The notes beneath the pieces are model-generated. The model ran no database searches and was not told where the DNA came from. It saw nothing but the letters and a program-made list of their open reading frames with translations. From Streptomyces sp. CT34 (lineage in GTDB: Bacteria > Actinomycetota > Actinomycetes > Streptomycetales > Streptomycetaceae): a DNA stretch of 64,000 nucleotides. Where the stretch lies: positions 5,347,884 to 5,411,883 of the forward strand of contig NZ_KN708638.1 of assembly GCF_000805335.1 (NCBI RefSeq), written 5' to 3'. Shown here piece by piece: positions 43,640 to 52,443 of this stretch. How positions within the stretch are numbered: the first letter of the stretch is position 1; the number at the start of each line of letters is the position of its first letter. The position numbers and the translations under genes are program-made.

Positions 43640-45799
43640 TCAGACCATCCCCAACGCCCGCTTGAGGAAGTCCACTTGGAGCAGCAGCAGGTTTTCGGCC
43701 ACCTGCTCCTGGGAAGCCATGTGGGTCACCCCCGACAGCGGCAGCACCTCGTGCGGGCGGCCCGCCGCGAGCAGCGCCGAGGACAGTCGCAGCGAGTGCG
43801 CCACCACGACGTTGTCGTCCGCCAGGCCGTGCACGATCAGCATCGGGCGGTGCGGCTCCACCGCCCCGGACAGCCCCTCGTCCGTGATCAGCGAGTTGGC
43901 GGCGTAGACCGCCGGCTCCTCGTCGGGGTGGCCGAGGTACCGCTCCTGGTAATGCGTGTCGTACAGCCGCAGATCGGTCACCGGCGCCCCCACCACGGCG
44001 GCGTGGAAGACATCGGGCCGGCGCAGCGCGGCGAGCCCCGCGAGGTAGCCGCCGAACGACCAGCCGCGGATCGCCACCCGGTCCAGATCGAGCGGAAAGG
44101 ATCCGGCCAGCGCGTGCAGTGCGTGCACCTGGTCGTCCAGCGCGATCTCCCCGATCCGCCGGGACACCGCCTTCTCCCACGCGGGGGAGCGGCCCGGGGT
44201 GCCCCGGCCGTCCGCGACGATCACCGCGAACCCCTGGTCGGCGAACCACTGGGAGGTCAGATGGGCGTTGTGCGCCGCGACCACCCGCTGGCCGTGCGGA
44301 CCGCCGTACGGGTCGAGCAGCACCGGCAGCGGACCGTCGCCCTCTGTGTACCCCTCCGGCAGCAGCACCGCACACGGGATCTCCCGCTCCCCGGCGAGCA
44401 CCAGCCGCGGGCGGGCGGTCAGCCCCGGCCGCTCGGCGTACGACCCGATGGCGGCCAGCACCTTCTCGCCGCCGTCCGGATCCAGCCGCACCACCTCCAC
44501 CTGCGCCCCCGGCCGCTCCAGCGACGCCTGGGACAGCACGGTCACCGCGCCGCCGCGCACCGCCGAGGACACCGTCGGATACGGCCGCTCGCCGACCCGC
44601 TCCCAGCCGCCCTGGTCCCCGCTGCCGCGGAACCACGCGCGGTAGACGCCGATGTCGTGCACGTCCGGCCCGCTGGCGGAGAACAGGACGTCGTCCGCGC
44701 CGATGTCCAGCACCGCCCGGACGTGCAGCGGCGCCCCGGTCAGCGGCCGGTCGCCGACGAACAGCTTGCGTACCCCGCCCTCGTCGGCGATCCGCACCAG
44801 CCGCCCGTCCGGCGTCCAGGCCGGCGCCCCGGGGAACGGCTCGACCCACGTCTCGTCCTCGTCCTCGTGCACCGTGGTGGTCGCACCGGTCCGGGTGTCC
44901 ACGGTCAGATAGCGCTGGTCGCGCTGGTCCCGGGCCTGGACGAGCAGCAGCGGCGGCCCGGCCGCCGACCAGTGGACGCGCGCCAGATACGGATAGCGCC
45001 CGGTGTCCCAGCCGACCTCCGTCCGCGTCCCGTCCAGCCCGAACAGGGTCAGCGTGACGTGGGCGTTGCGGCTGCCGGCCACCGGATACGCGACCTGCGC
45101 CGGCTTCCGGTCGGGGTGCGCGGGGTCGGAGATCCACCAGCGGGTCACCGGCGCCTCGTCGACCCGCGCGGCCAGGATCCGGTCGCTCTCCGGGGACCAC
45201 CAGAAGCCCCGGTGGCGGTCCATCTCCTCGGCCGCGATGAACTCGGCGAGCCCCCAGGTGACATCGGGCCCGTCCGGCTCCGCCAGCGCCCGGTCCGCAC
45301 CGGCGACGCCGTCCCCTGCGCCGTCCGCCGCGACCACCCGCAGCGCACCGTTCGCGACATAGGCGACATGGCGGCCGTCCGGCGCCGGCCGGGGATCCAC
45401 CACCGGCCCCGCCGCCGGGAGTTCACGGGTGGTGCCGGCGCGCAGCTCCGAGACGAACAGTCGCCCCGAGAGCGCGAACGCGGCCAACTCCACGGCGCCG
45501 TCCACCGCATAGCCGACGATGCCCGCCGACCCCTCGCGGCTGCGCTCGCGCCGCGCCCGCTCCTGCGCCGGGAGCTGCTCGTCCGCGCCGGCCAGTATCG
45601 CGTGCGGGTCGGCGGCGGTGAACTCCCGTCCGTCCGCCAGATCGAGGACCCAGAGCTGCTGGCTGCGGTCGGTACCGGTACGGGAGCGGAGGAAAGTGAC
45701 GCGTGTGCCGTCGGGGGCGATGGCGAAGTCGCGGGGCGCGCCCAGGGTGAAGCGCTGGGTGCGCGCGTAGTGCCGGGGGAAGGGCAGCTGTCCGGTCAT
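43640..45799 (-). CDS. S9 family serine peptidase (dipeptidyl peptidase IV type)
   Basis: A 719-residue prolyl-oligopeptidase-family enzyme. The N-terminal beta-propeller (about 30-450; LWVLDLADGREFTA, TFLRSRTGTDRS) precedes an alpha/beta-hydrolase domain with the nucleophile motif GWSFGGYLAG and the catalytic His region LIVHGLADDNVVVAHS. It has no signal peptide, so it is probably cytosolic and may trim peptides imported by the two adjacent oligopeptide transporters (inference). ATG 45799 has no ribosome-binding site; TAGGCT 7 nt upstream indicates a leaderless mRNA. Confidence 0.9.
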   Translation of the reverse strand: MTGQLPFPRHYARTQRFTLGAPRDFAIAPDGTRVTFLRSRTGTDRSQQLWVLDLADGREFTAADPHAILAGADEQLPAQERARRERSREGSAGIVGYAVDGAVELAAFALSGRLFVSELRAGTTRELPAAGPVVDPRPAPDGRHVAYVANGALRVVAADGAGDGVAGADRALAEPDGPDVTWGLAEFIAAEEMDRHRGFWWSPESDRILAARVDEAPVTRWWISDPAHPDRKPAQVAYPVAGSRNAHVTLTLFGLDGTRTEVGWDTGRYPYLARVHWSAAGPPLLLVQARDQRDQRYLTVDTRTGATTTVHEDEDETWVEPFPGAPAWTPDGRLVRIADEGGVRKLFVGDRPLTGAPLHVRAVLDIGADDVLFSASGPDVHDIGVYRAWFRGSGDQGGWERVGERPYPTVSSAVRGGAVTVLSQASLERPGAQVEVVRLDPDGGEKVLAAIGSYAERPGLTARPRLVLAGEREIPCAVLLPEGYTEGDGPLPVLLDPYGGPHGQRVVAAHNAHLTSQWFADQGFAVIVADGRGTPGRSPAWEKAVSRRIGEIALDDQVHALHALAGSFPLDLDRVAIRGWSFGGYLAGLAALRRPDVFHAAVVGAPVTDLRLYDTHYQERYLGHPDEEPAVYAANSLITDEGLSGAVEPHRPMLIVHGLADDNVVVAHSLRLSSALLAAGRPHEVLPLSGVTHMASQEQVAENLLLLQVDFLKRALGMV

Positions 45800-45812
45800 A
45801 CGGCCGAGCCTA
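45800..45812 (-). promoter_or_regulatory. -10 box of a leaderless promoter (S9 peptidase)
   Basis: Minus-strand TAGGCT (45812-45807) followed by 7 nt and the ATG. Confidence 0.6.
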
Positions 45813-46032
45813 CGGGGGAACCGGCTCACTGTGGCCGGGCTTGCAAAGATGGCGTGCGCCCCCGCTGTGCTCCGGTGCACCGACTTATGCCCGCGGACGG
45901 AAAGTTATGATCCCTTGCGCGTAGTGGGTACGGGGTAAAGAGCCCTTGGCATACCCGGTGCGTGGGACCGGCCCGTTCGGTTCACGCACCATCAACTCTG
46001 TCCGGACCGTGTGTACTTGGAGGTGAACCGCC

Positions 46033-46227
46033 GTGGCACTCTCGATTTCGGCGGTGGTGCTGCTGGCGATCATCGTCTTCTTGCTGATCAGGAAGTCCGG
46101 GCTGAAGGCCGTGCATGCTCTCGTCTGCATGCTGCTCGGCTTCTATCTGGCCAGCTCGTCCGTCGCCCCGACGATCAAGACCTTGACGACCAATGTCGCG
46201 GGGATGCTGGGGGGCATCAAGTTCTGA
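46033..46227 (+). CDS. Small two-helix membrane protein
   Basis: A 64-residue membrane protein with two hydrophobic helices (SISAVVLLAIIVFLLIRKSG and ALVCMLLGFYLASSSVAPT). GGAGGTGA (46019-46026) is a perfect ribosome-binding site 6 bp before GTG. Very similar short proteins occur in Streptomyces near this locus as far as I recall; no function is known. A hairpin follows directly, so it forms its own transcription unit. Confidence 0.78.
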   Translation: MALSISAVVLLAIIVFLLIRKSGLKAVHALVCMLLGFYLASSSVAPTIKTLTTNVAGMLGGIKF

Positions 46228-46228
46228 C

Positions 46229-46248
46229 CCGTCCCCGGCCGGGGACGG
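46229..46248 (+). terminator. Terminator-like hairpin after the small membrane protein gene
   Basis: CCGTCCCC-GGCC-GGGGACGG, a perfect 8-bp stem immediately after the stop codon. Confidence 0.6.
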
Positions 46249-46322
46249 CCGCCCCGCCCCCGTTGCCCTGCGGGGCGCGGCGGCCACCGGGATCACCTGC
46301 GGCCGGCGGTCCGGCCGGCTCG

Positions 46323-46334
46323 TAGGCTGTCCGC
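46323..46334 (+). promoter_or_regulatory. -10 box of a leaderless promoter (mshB)
   Basis: TAGGCT (46323-46328), then 6 nt, then the ATG. No ribosome-binding site. Confidence 0.6.
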
Positions 46335-47321
46335 ATGACCGCCCAGCCGTCCCCGGCCACCGCCGGGGGGTACCCACAGCCGCCCGCCGCCCCCGCCCGC
46401 CGCCTCCTGCTGGTGCACGCGCACCCGGACGACGAGTCGATCAACAACGGCGTGACCATGGCCAGGTACGCGGCCGAGGGCGCCCAGGTCACGCTGGTGA
46501 CCTGCACCCGCGGGGAAGAGGGCGAGGTCATCCCGTCCGAGCTCGCCCATCTCGCGCCGGACCGTGACGACACCCTGGGGCCCCACCGCGTCGGCGAGCT
46601 GGCCGACGCGATGGCCGTGCTCGGGGTCGCCGACCACCGCTTCCTCGGCGGCGCGGGCCGCTACCGCGACTCCGGGATGATGGGCGCGCCCCAGAACGAC
46701 CGGCCGGGCGCCTTCTGGCGGGCGCCCGTGGACGAGGCCGCCGCCCACCTGGTCGCCGTCATCCGCGAGATCCGCCCCCAGGTGCTGGTCACCTATGACC
46801 CGAATGGCGGATACGGGCACCCCGATCACATCCAGGCCCACCGCGTGGCGATGCGCGGCGCCGAGCTGGCCGCGCGGGCGGACTTCCGGCCGGACCTCGG
46901 CAGCGCGTACGCGATCGGGAAGATTTACTGGAACTGCAACCCCCGCTCGGTGGTCGAGGCGGGCTTCGCGCGGCTGCGCGCGGCCGGCCACGGCTTCCCC
47001 GGGGTCGCCGCGGTGGACGACGTGCCCGGAGTGGTGCCGGACGCCGAGGTCACGGCGGCGATCGCGGGCTCGGTCGGCCAGGCGAACGCGAAGTCCGAGG
47101 CCATGCGCGCGCACCGCACCCAGATCGCGGTCGACGGGCCGTTCTTCGCGCTCTCCAACGACCTGGGCCAGCCGCTGTTCGGCACCGAGTACTACCGCCT
47201 GGTGCGCGGGGTGTCCGGCGCGGTGGACGGGGAACGCGAGGACGATCTCTTCGCGGGGGTGGAGGAATTGGACGGTTTGGCGGGTATGGAGGCTAGTGCC
47301 CGGATTGAGGAGGCGGAATGA
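46335..47321 (+). CDS. mshB: Mycothiol biosynthesis deacetylase MshB
   Basis: A 328-residue zinc deacetylase (PIG-L/LmbE fold) that removes the acetyl group from GlcNAc-inositol, the second committed step of mycothiol synthesis. The zinc-binding motif AHPDDE is at residues 29-34, and the second motif [12 protein letters not shown] is around 159-170. The length and [18 protein letters not shown] fit MshB rather than the amidase Mca. The N-terminal 20 residues are Pro/Ala-rich. It overlaps the next gene by 4 bp (ATGA). Confidence 0.92.
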   Translation: MTAQPSPATAGGYPQPPAAPARRLLLVHAHPDDESINNGVTMARYAAEGAQVTLVTCTRGEEGEVIPSELAHLAPDRDDTLGPHRVGELADAMAVLGVADHRFLGGAGRYRDSGMMGAPQNDRPGAFWRAPVDEAAAHLVAVIREIRPQVLVTYDPNGGYGHPDHIQAHRVAMRGAELAARADFRPDLGSAYAIGKIYWNCNPRSVVEAGFARLRAAGHGFPGVAAVDDVPGVVPDAEVTAAIAGSVGQANAKSEAMRAHRTQIAVDGPFFALSNDLGQPLFGTEYYRLVRGVSGAVDGEREDDLFAGVEELDGLAGMEASARIEEAE

Positions 47322-47941
47322 GTACGTCCAAGGGCGGCGGATCCGCGGGTAAGGGCGGTGCCGGCGGCAAGGGCAACGGTGCCGGCGGCAAGGCCAACGG
47401 TAAAAGTGGCGCCAACGGCGGCCCCAAGGGGGGCGATACCCGGGCGGCTGTCGGCAACGGGAGCGCGGGTGCGCCCAAGGGGCAGCGGTCCCGGGCGGCC
47501 GGCGGTGCGGCCGGGACCCGGCCCGGAGCGCCGGGGGCGCCGCCTGCCGGTGCCGCGCCGGTCGCCCCGCTGACGCCCGGCAGGGTGGGCATATACGTAC
47601 TCCTGCTCGTCACCGGCGTGCTGCTGGCGCTCGCCGGAACGCTTCTTCAAGCGGCCTGGTTCCCGGGCGGGTTGGCGCTGGCGCTGGCCGGTCTCGGTGG
47701 CCTCTTCCACGGGGGCGCGCGGGCGACCGGGACCACGGCCGGTGTGCTGGTGCCCGGCGCCGCCTGGCTGGTGACGGTGTTCCTGCTGCTCAGCGATACC
47801 CGCCCGGAGGGTGACTTCCTCTTCGGCCCCGGGCTCGGTTCGTACATCTTCCTGTTGGGCGGCATCGTGATCGCTGTGATCTGCGCCACCGGTGCCCAGA
47901 TGCGCGTGATGACCGCACCGCGGGGCCGAGTTGGCGGATGA
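47318..47941 (+). CDS. DUF6113-like membrane protein
   Basis: A 207-residue protein. The first 80 residues are disordered, Gly/Lys/Ala-rich ([19 protein letters not shown]); about four membrane segments follow ([71 protein letters not shown]). In Streptomyces this family sits next to mshB, and the ATGA overlap shows tight coupling. A role in mycothiol export or synthesis has not been shown. Confidence 0.8.
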   Translation: MSTSKGGGSAGKGGAGGKGNGAGGKANGKSGANGGPKGGDTRAAVGNGSAGAPKGQRSRAAGGAAGTRPGAPGAPPAGAAPVAPLTPGRVGIYVLLLVTGVLLALAGTLLQAAWFPGGLALALAGLGGLFHGGARATGTTAGVLVPGAAWLVTVFLLLSDTRPEGDFLFGPGLGSYIFLLGGIVIAVICATGAQMRVMTAPRGRVGG

Positions 47942-48156
47942 CGCGGTCCATACCAGGACGGATGCCGCGGGGTTGCGGGTGACCGGCCCCGGAACGGGGG
48001 CGTCGCCCGGCGCGGCAGTGTTACCGCGCACCTCGGGTGCCGGCCGGCGGCGGACAGTATGGTGGTGCGCGCCGCCGCGACGCCCTGGGGGCACCCTCCG
48101 GTCCGAGGCCGGGGATCATCTCTGACGAGCGGCGGAGCCAACCGGGAGAACCTGCT

Positions 48157-50493
48157 TTGAGTCGTGAATCTGACAGTTCGTCCTCCGGCCCTCAGGGTCG
48201 TGGCGGAGCCGCGTACCCCTCGGGGACACCGCCGTACGGCTCGCCCAGGGGAGAAGCCGGCGAGGCGCTGGCGCCCGGTGCCGCGGCCCAGCCGGAGGAG
48301 CCCAAGACCGAGACCACGCTGACGACGCGGATCAAGATCAATATTCCGGGGTCCCGCCCCATCCCGCCGGTCGTCGTGCGCAAGCCCGTCGGTGAGGAGT
48401 CCGGCATGAACGCATCGGCCGCATCCGGCGGTTCCGCCGGCCCGTCCGGGCCCCCGGGCGGCTCGCGCCCGGCCTTCGGCGGCGAGCGGAACGCCGAGCG
48501 TACGGCGAACACCCCGCGTCCGGACGCGGCGGACAGGGCTCCCGGCGGCGCTCCCGCGGACAAGACCAGCGACTGGTTCGCGCCGCGCAAGCCGCAGGGC
48601 GGGGCCGGCGGGCAGGCGGCGACCACCGGTACGCACGCCGCACTGCCGGTACCGGAGAGCCCGGCGGCCCCGGGGGGCGCGTCCGGTGCGCGCGGGGCAT
48701 CCGGTGCGAAGCCGGGGCAGCGGCCGGATCTCCCGTACTTCTCGGACGCGCCGTCCGCCTCGCGCGGCGGCGGCACGCCGTTCGACGGCGCCCGGGAGCA
48801 CGGTGGCCCGTCGTACGAGGCCGACCCGCTGGGCGGCGACCCGCTCCGTAGAGATCCTCTCGGCAGCGATCCCCTGGGCGGCGACCCGCTGCGGAGCGAT
48901 CCTCTCGGCAGCGACCCGCTGGGCAGCGATCCCCTCGGCAGCGATCCGCTGGGCAGCGATCCCCTCGGCAGCGATCCGCTGGGCGGCGGCTCCCCGTTCG
49001 ACGGCGGGCCGCGCGGCGGGTCCTCCCCCTTCGACGGCGGCTCGCCGTTCGACACCCCGGCGAAGTCCGCGCGCGACCGCAACCCGTTCGACGCCCCGCC
49101 GGCCGGTCCCGCCGCCCCCAGCGGCCCGACGACCGGCCCCGCGCGCGGCGACTCGGCGCTCAACCTCCCGCCCGGCTTCAGCGACCCCAGTGCCGGCAAG
49201 AGCGCCGCCGCCCACCTGACCGACGACACCGCCGAGCTGACCCCGCAGCCCCCGGCTCCGCTCACCGGACCCGGCAGCGGCCTCGGCGTCTCCGGCGGCG
49301 TGGCGGGCGGCCGGCCCGGCGGTGCGGCGCCCGGTGGCCCGAAGGGCCAGGGCCCCAAGGACGGTCCGCCGGCCGGCGGACCCGGCGGCCGGGTGTCCGG
49401 CGACACCCTGGTCAGCGGCATCCCGAAGGTGCCCGGCGCGGAGGGCCAGAAGTCGCCCTCGGCGTTCCCGGCGGGCGCGGCGGCCGGCGCGGACGAGAGT
49501 GCCCCCGCGAAGCCGCGGCCCAAGATCCCTGAGCCGATCAACTCCAAGAAGGGCCGCAGCAAGCTGGTGCTGGCGGGCGCCGGCGTCGTCGGCCTGGCCG
49601 CCGTCGCCTACGGTGCCGGTCTGCTGCTGGACCACGCCGACGTGCCCAACAACACCACCGCGCTCGGCATCGACATCGGCGGCACCAGCAAGGAAGACGC
49701 CGTCAAGCGGCTGGGGTCGGGACTCAAGGACCGCCGGACCGCGCCGCTCAAGCTCACCGTCGACGGCAAGCCGGAGACCCTGCTGCCCTCGACGGCGGGC
49801 CTGGACATCGACCTCCAGGCGACGGTCCGCAACGCCGCGGGCCGCGACTACAACCCGGTCTCGGTGATCGGTTCGCTCTTCGGCGTCAAGCGCACCGCCC
49901 AGCCGGCGATGATCACCGACAAGGAGAAGCTCCAGGTCGCGCTGGCGAACGTGGCGGGGGCCGCGGACGCCGCCAAGGACGGCGGGATCACGTTCGAGAA
50001 CGGCAAGGCGGTCCCGCACTACGGCTCGCCCTACAAGGCGATCGACGTCGCGGCCTCCCAGGACAAGATCGCCAATGCCTATCTCGACCGGGCCACGACC
50101 GGCACCGACACCCCCGTGGTGCTCGCCGCGAGCACCCAGCAGCCCAAGGTCGGCAAGGCCGCGGTGGACGAGGCGATGAAGCAGTTCGCCGAGCCGGCGA
50201 TGTCCGGACTGGTCACGGTCCGGGCGGACGGGCACGCGGTCTCCTTCAGCCCGCAGAAGTCCATCCCGAAGTTCCTCTCCTTCAAGATCGTCAACGGCCG
50301 GCTGGTGCCGTACTACGACCGCCCGGCCCTCAAGGAGCTCTACGGCACCACCTTCGACGGAGTCATGGTGACCAAGGGCGACGGCACCAAGCACCCGGTC
50401 AGCGTCGAGGAGGTGGCGAGCGCGGTGGGCAAGGCGCTGGTCGGCAAGACCCCGGCCGAGCGGGTGCAGAACATCGCGACGAACGGCTCCTGA
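48157..50493 (+). CDS. Repeat-rich membrane protein with peptidoglycan-binding-like C-terminus
   Basis: A 778-residue protein. TTG 48157 fits best (GGGAGA at 48144-48149); the frame is open from 48037. Residues 1-465 are disordered Pro/Gly/Ser-rich sequence with a conserved-looking patch TTLTTRIKINIPGSRPIPP and 11 copies of a DPLGx pentapeptide. One membrane helix at about 469-490 (LVLAGAGVVGLAAVAYGAGL) anchors an external domain (about 495-778). This domain has LGIDIGGTSKEDAVKRL and a YoaR/VanW-associated type of peptidoglycan-binding fold. It resembles a regulated cell-wall protein, cytosolic N-terminus and extracellular C-terminus. Function not known. Confidence 0.8.
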   Translation: MSRESDSSSSGPQGRGGAAYPSGTPPYGSPRGEAGEALAPGAAAQPEEPKTETTLTTRIKINIPGSRPIPPVVVRKPVGEESGMNASAASGGSAGPSGPPGGSRPAFGGERNAERTANTPRPDAADRAPGGAPADKTSDWFAPRKPQGGAGGQAATTGTHAALPVPESPAAPGGASGARGASGAKPGQRPDLPYFSDAPSASRGGGTPFDGAREHGGPSYEADPLGGDPLRRDPLGSDPLGGDPLRSDPLGSDPLGSDPLGSDPLGSDPLGSDPLGGGSPFDGGPRGGSSPFDGGSPFDTPAKSARDRNPFDAPPAGPAAPSGPTTGPARGDSALNLPPGFSDPSAGKSAAAHLTDDTAELTPQPPAPLTGPGSGLGVSGGVAGGRPGGAAPGGPKGQGPKDGPPAGGPGGRVSGDTLVSGIPKVPGAEGQKSPSAFPAGAAAGADESAPAKPRPKIPEPINSKKGRSKLVLAGAGVVGLAAVAYGAGLLLDHADVPNNTTALGIDIGGTSKEDAVKRLGSGLKDRRTAPLKLTVDGKPETLLPSTAGLDIDLQATVRNAAGRDYNPVSVIGSLFGVKRTAQPAMITDKEKLQVALANVAGAADAAKDGGITFENGKAVPHYGSPYKAIDVAASQDKIANAYLDRATTGTDTPVVLAASTQQPKVGKAAVDEAMKQFAEPAMSGLVTVRADGHAVSFSPQKSIPKFLSFKIVNGRLVPYYDRPALKELYGTTFDGVMVTKGDGTKHPVSVEEVASAVGKALVGKTPAERVQNIATNGS
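48823..48987 (+). repeat. Eleven tandem 15-bp repeats encoding DPLGx
   Basis: Eleven contiguous 15-bp units (GACCCGCTGGGCGGC, GATCCTCTCGGCAGC and similar) encode DPLGG, DPLGS, DPLRR and DPLRS. Third-position differences between units show the array is not brand new. Confidence 0.92.
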
Positions 50494-50713
50494 CGCCGTG
50501 ACGGGCATCACCCGGCGGCCGTGACGCACGCCGGCCGGCGCACCGCCGGCCGCCGTCGCCCGCCCTCGGTACGGAACGAAGCCGCAGGTCACCGGCGCCC
50601 GCGGGCGAGTCCTCAGGGATCCCCCTAGAGGGCCTCCCCCATGACATCCGTCATGCCGCTCTGCGTACAGCCGACACTGCCGGGCGGCCGGCGGATCCGC
50701 GAAGCTTGAGCGC

Positions 50714-51709
50714 ATGAAGACGACAACTACGACCGCGGCCCGCGCCGAGCGGCGCGAGGCACGGACACCGGTGGTCTGCTTCCAGGGGGTCAGCAAGAGC
50801 TATGGCGCGGTGCGCGCGGTGGCCGATCTGCACCTGGAGCTGCACCCCGGCGAGACCGTCGCCCTCCTCGGGCCCAACGGCGCCGGCAAGTCCTCCACCC
50901 TGGACCTGCTCCTCGGCCTGCGCTCCGCCGACACCGGGACGGTGAGCCTCTTCGGCACCACCCCGCAGCGCGCCATAGAGCAGGGCAAGGTCGGCGCCAT
51001 GCTCCAGAGCGGCGGCCTGATGGAGGGCGTCAAGGTCAGGGAGCTGGTCGGGCTCGCCCGCGACCTGCACCCGCGCGGCTATCCGCTGGACCGGATCCTG
51101 GCCACCGCCGGCATCACGGAGATCGCCGACCGGATGGTCGGCAAACTCTCCGGCGGCCAGGAACAGCGGGTGCGGTTCGCCCTCGCCACCGCCGGCGCCA
51201 ACGACCTGATCGTGCTGGACGAGCCGACGACCGGGATGGACGTCTCGGCCCGCCAGACCTTCTGGGGCGCCATGCGCCGGCAGGCCCAGGAGGGCCGTAC
51301 GGTCCTCTTCGCCACGCACTACCTCGAAGAGGCCGACGAGATCGCCGACCGGGTCATCGTGCTGCACCGCGGCCGGGTGCTGGCCGACGGCACCTCCGCC
51401 GAGATCAAGGCCCGGGCCGGCGCCCGCCGGGTCACCTTCGACCTGGACGGGCCGGTCGACCGCGGCGCGCTGGAGGCGCTGCCGTTCCTCACCGCCCTGA
51501 CCGTGTCCAACAGCGGCTCCGCCGCGGGTTCCGGGCGCACGGTGCGCATCCAGTCCCAGGACGCCGACGCGACCGTGCACGCGCTTTACGGCCTCGGCCT
51601 CTACCCGCGCAACCTCGAAGTTTCCGGCCTCGGCCTGGAGCAGGCCTTCATCGCCATCACCACGGCGTCCGACGCGACCCCCGCCACCGCCGAGGAGGCG
51701 GCCCGATGA
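50714..51709 (+). CDS. ABC exporter ATP-binding protein
   Basis: A 331-residue DrrA-type ATPase. Walker A is GPNGAGKSST, the signature is KLSGGQEQRVRFALAT, and Walker B is DLIVLDEPTTGMD. The switch His is in LFATHYLEEADEIADR. A C-terminal extension (about 235-331) is typical of lipid/drug ABC-2 exporters. It is the first gene of a coupled cluster of ATPase, permease and histidine kinase; each stop overlaps the next start (ATGA). Confidence 0.9.
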   Translation: MKTTTTTAARAERREARTPVVCFQGVSKSYGAVRAVADLHLELHPGETVALLGPNGAGKSSTLDLLLGLRSADTGTVSLFGTTPQRAIEQGKVGAMLQSGGLMEGVKVRELVGLARDLHPRGYPLDRILATAGITEIADRMVGKLSGGQEQRVRFALATAGANDLIVLDEPTTGMDVSARQTFWGAMRRQAQEGRTVLFATHYLEEADEIADRVIVLHRGRVLADGTSAEIKARAGARRVTFDLDGPVDRGALEALPFLTALTVSNSGSAAGSGRTVRIQSQDADATVHALYGLGLYPRNLEVSGLGLEQAFIAITTASDATPATAEEAAR

Positions 51710-52443
51710 CCACCCTGATCAAGCTGGAGATCGTCCGCGCGCTGCGGAACAAGAAGTTCATGTTCTTCTCGGTGATCTATCCGCCGGCGCTGTACCTGAT
51801 CATCGCGGGCGGCGCGGACCGCAAGCCGATCCCCGGGATGAAGCTCGACATGGGCCTGTACTACATGGTCTCCATGGCAGCATTCGGTGCCATGACCGCC
51901 GTCCTGCTGGGCAACAGCGAGCGCATCGCCAAGGAGCGCGAGCAGGGCTGGGTGCGCCAGCTGCGGCTGACCGCGCTGCCCGGCCGGGGCTATGTCGCCG
52001 CCAAGATAGGCGCCGCCGCCACCGTCAGCCTGCCCTCGATCCTGCTGGTCATGATCGTCGCCGCGTCCGTCAAGGGCGTCCGCCTCGAAGCCTGGCAGTG
52101 GCTCGCCATCGCCGCCGGCACCTGGCTCGGCAGCTTCGTCTTCGCCGCCCTGGGCGTGGCCATCGGCTACCTGGCGACCGGCGACGCGGTCCGCCCGATC
52201 TCGATGCTGTGCTTCTTCGCGCTGGCGTTCCTCGGCGGCCTGTGGATGCCGCTGACGATCCTCCCGCAGTGGGTGCAGAACATCGCCGAGTGGCTCCCGA
52301 CGCACGCGTACGCGGCGCTCGGCACCGCCGTCGAGGGCGGCAGCGCCCCGCACGCCAAGGACATGGCCATCCTGCTCGGTTACCTCGTCCTCTTCGCGGG
52401 GGGCGCGGCCTGGCTGTATCGCAAGGACACCCGGAAGGCATGA
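51706..52443 (+). CDS. ABC-2 type exporter permease
   Basis: A 245-residue membrane protein with about six hydrophobic segments (FMFFSVIYPPALYLIIAGGA, YYMVSMAAFGAMTAVLLGN, ISMLCFFALAFLGGLWMPLT). It starts inside the stop of the ATPase gene and its stop overlaps the kinase start. Likely export of a lipid, antibiotic or peptide; the coupled kinase suggests a detoxification or membrane-stress module. Confidence 0.88.
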   Translation: MTTLIKLEIVRALRNKKFMFFSVIYPPALYLIIAGGADRKPIPGMKLDMGLYYMVSMAAFGAMTAVLLGNSERIAKEREQGWVRQLRLTALPGRGYVAAKIGAAATVSLPSILLVMIVAASVKGVRLEAWQWLAIAAGTWLGSFVFAALGVAIGYLATGDAVRPISMLCFFALAFLGGLWMPLTILPQWVQNIAEWLPTHAYAALGTAVEGGSAPHAKDMAILLGYLVLFAGGAAWLYRKDTRKA

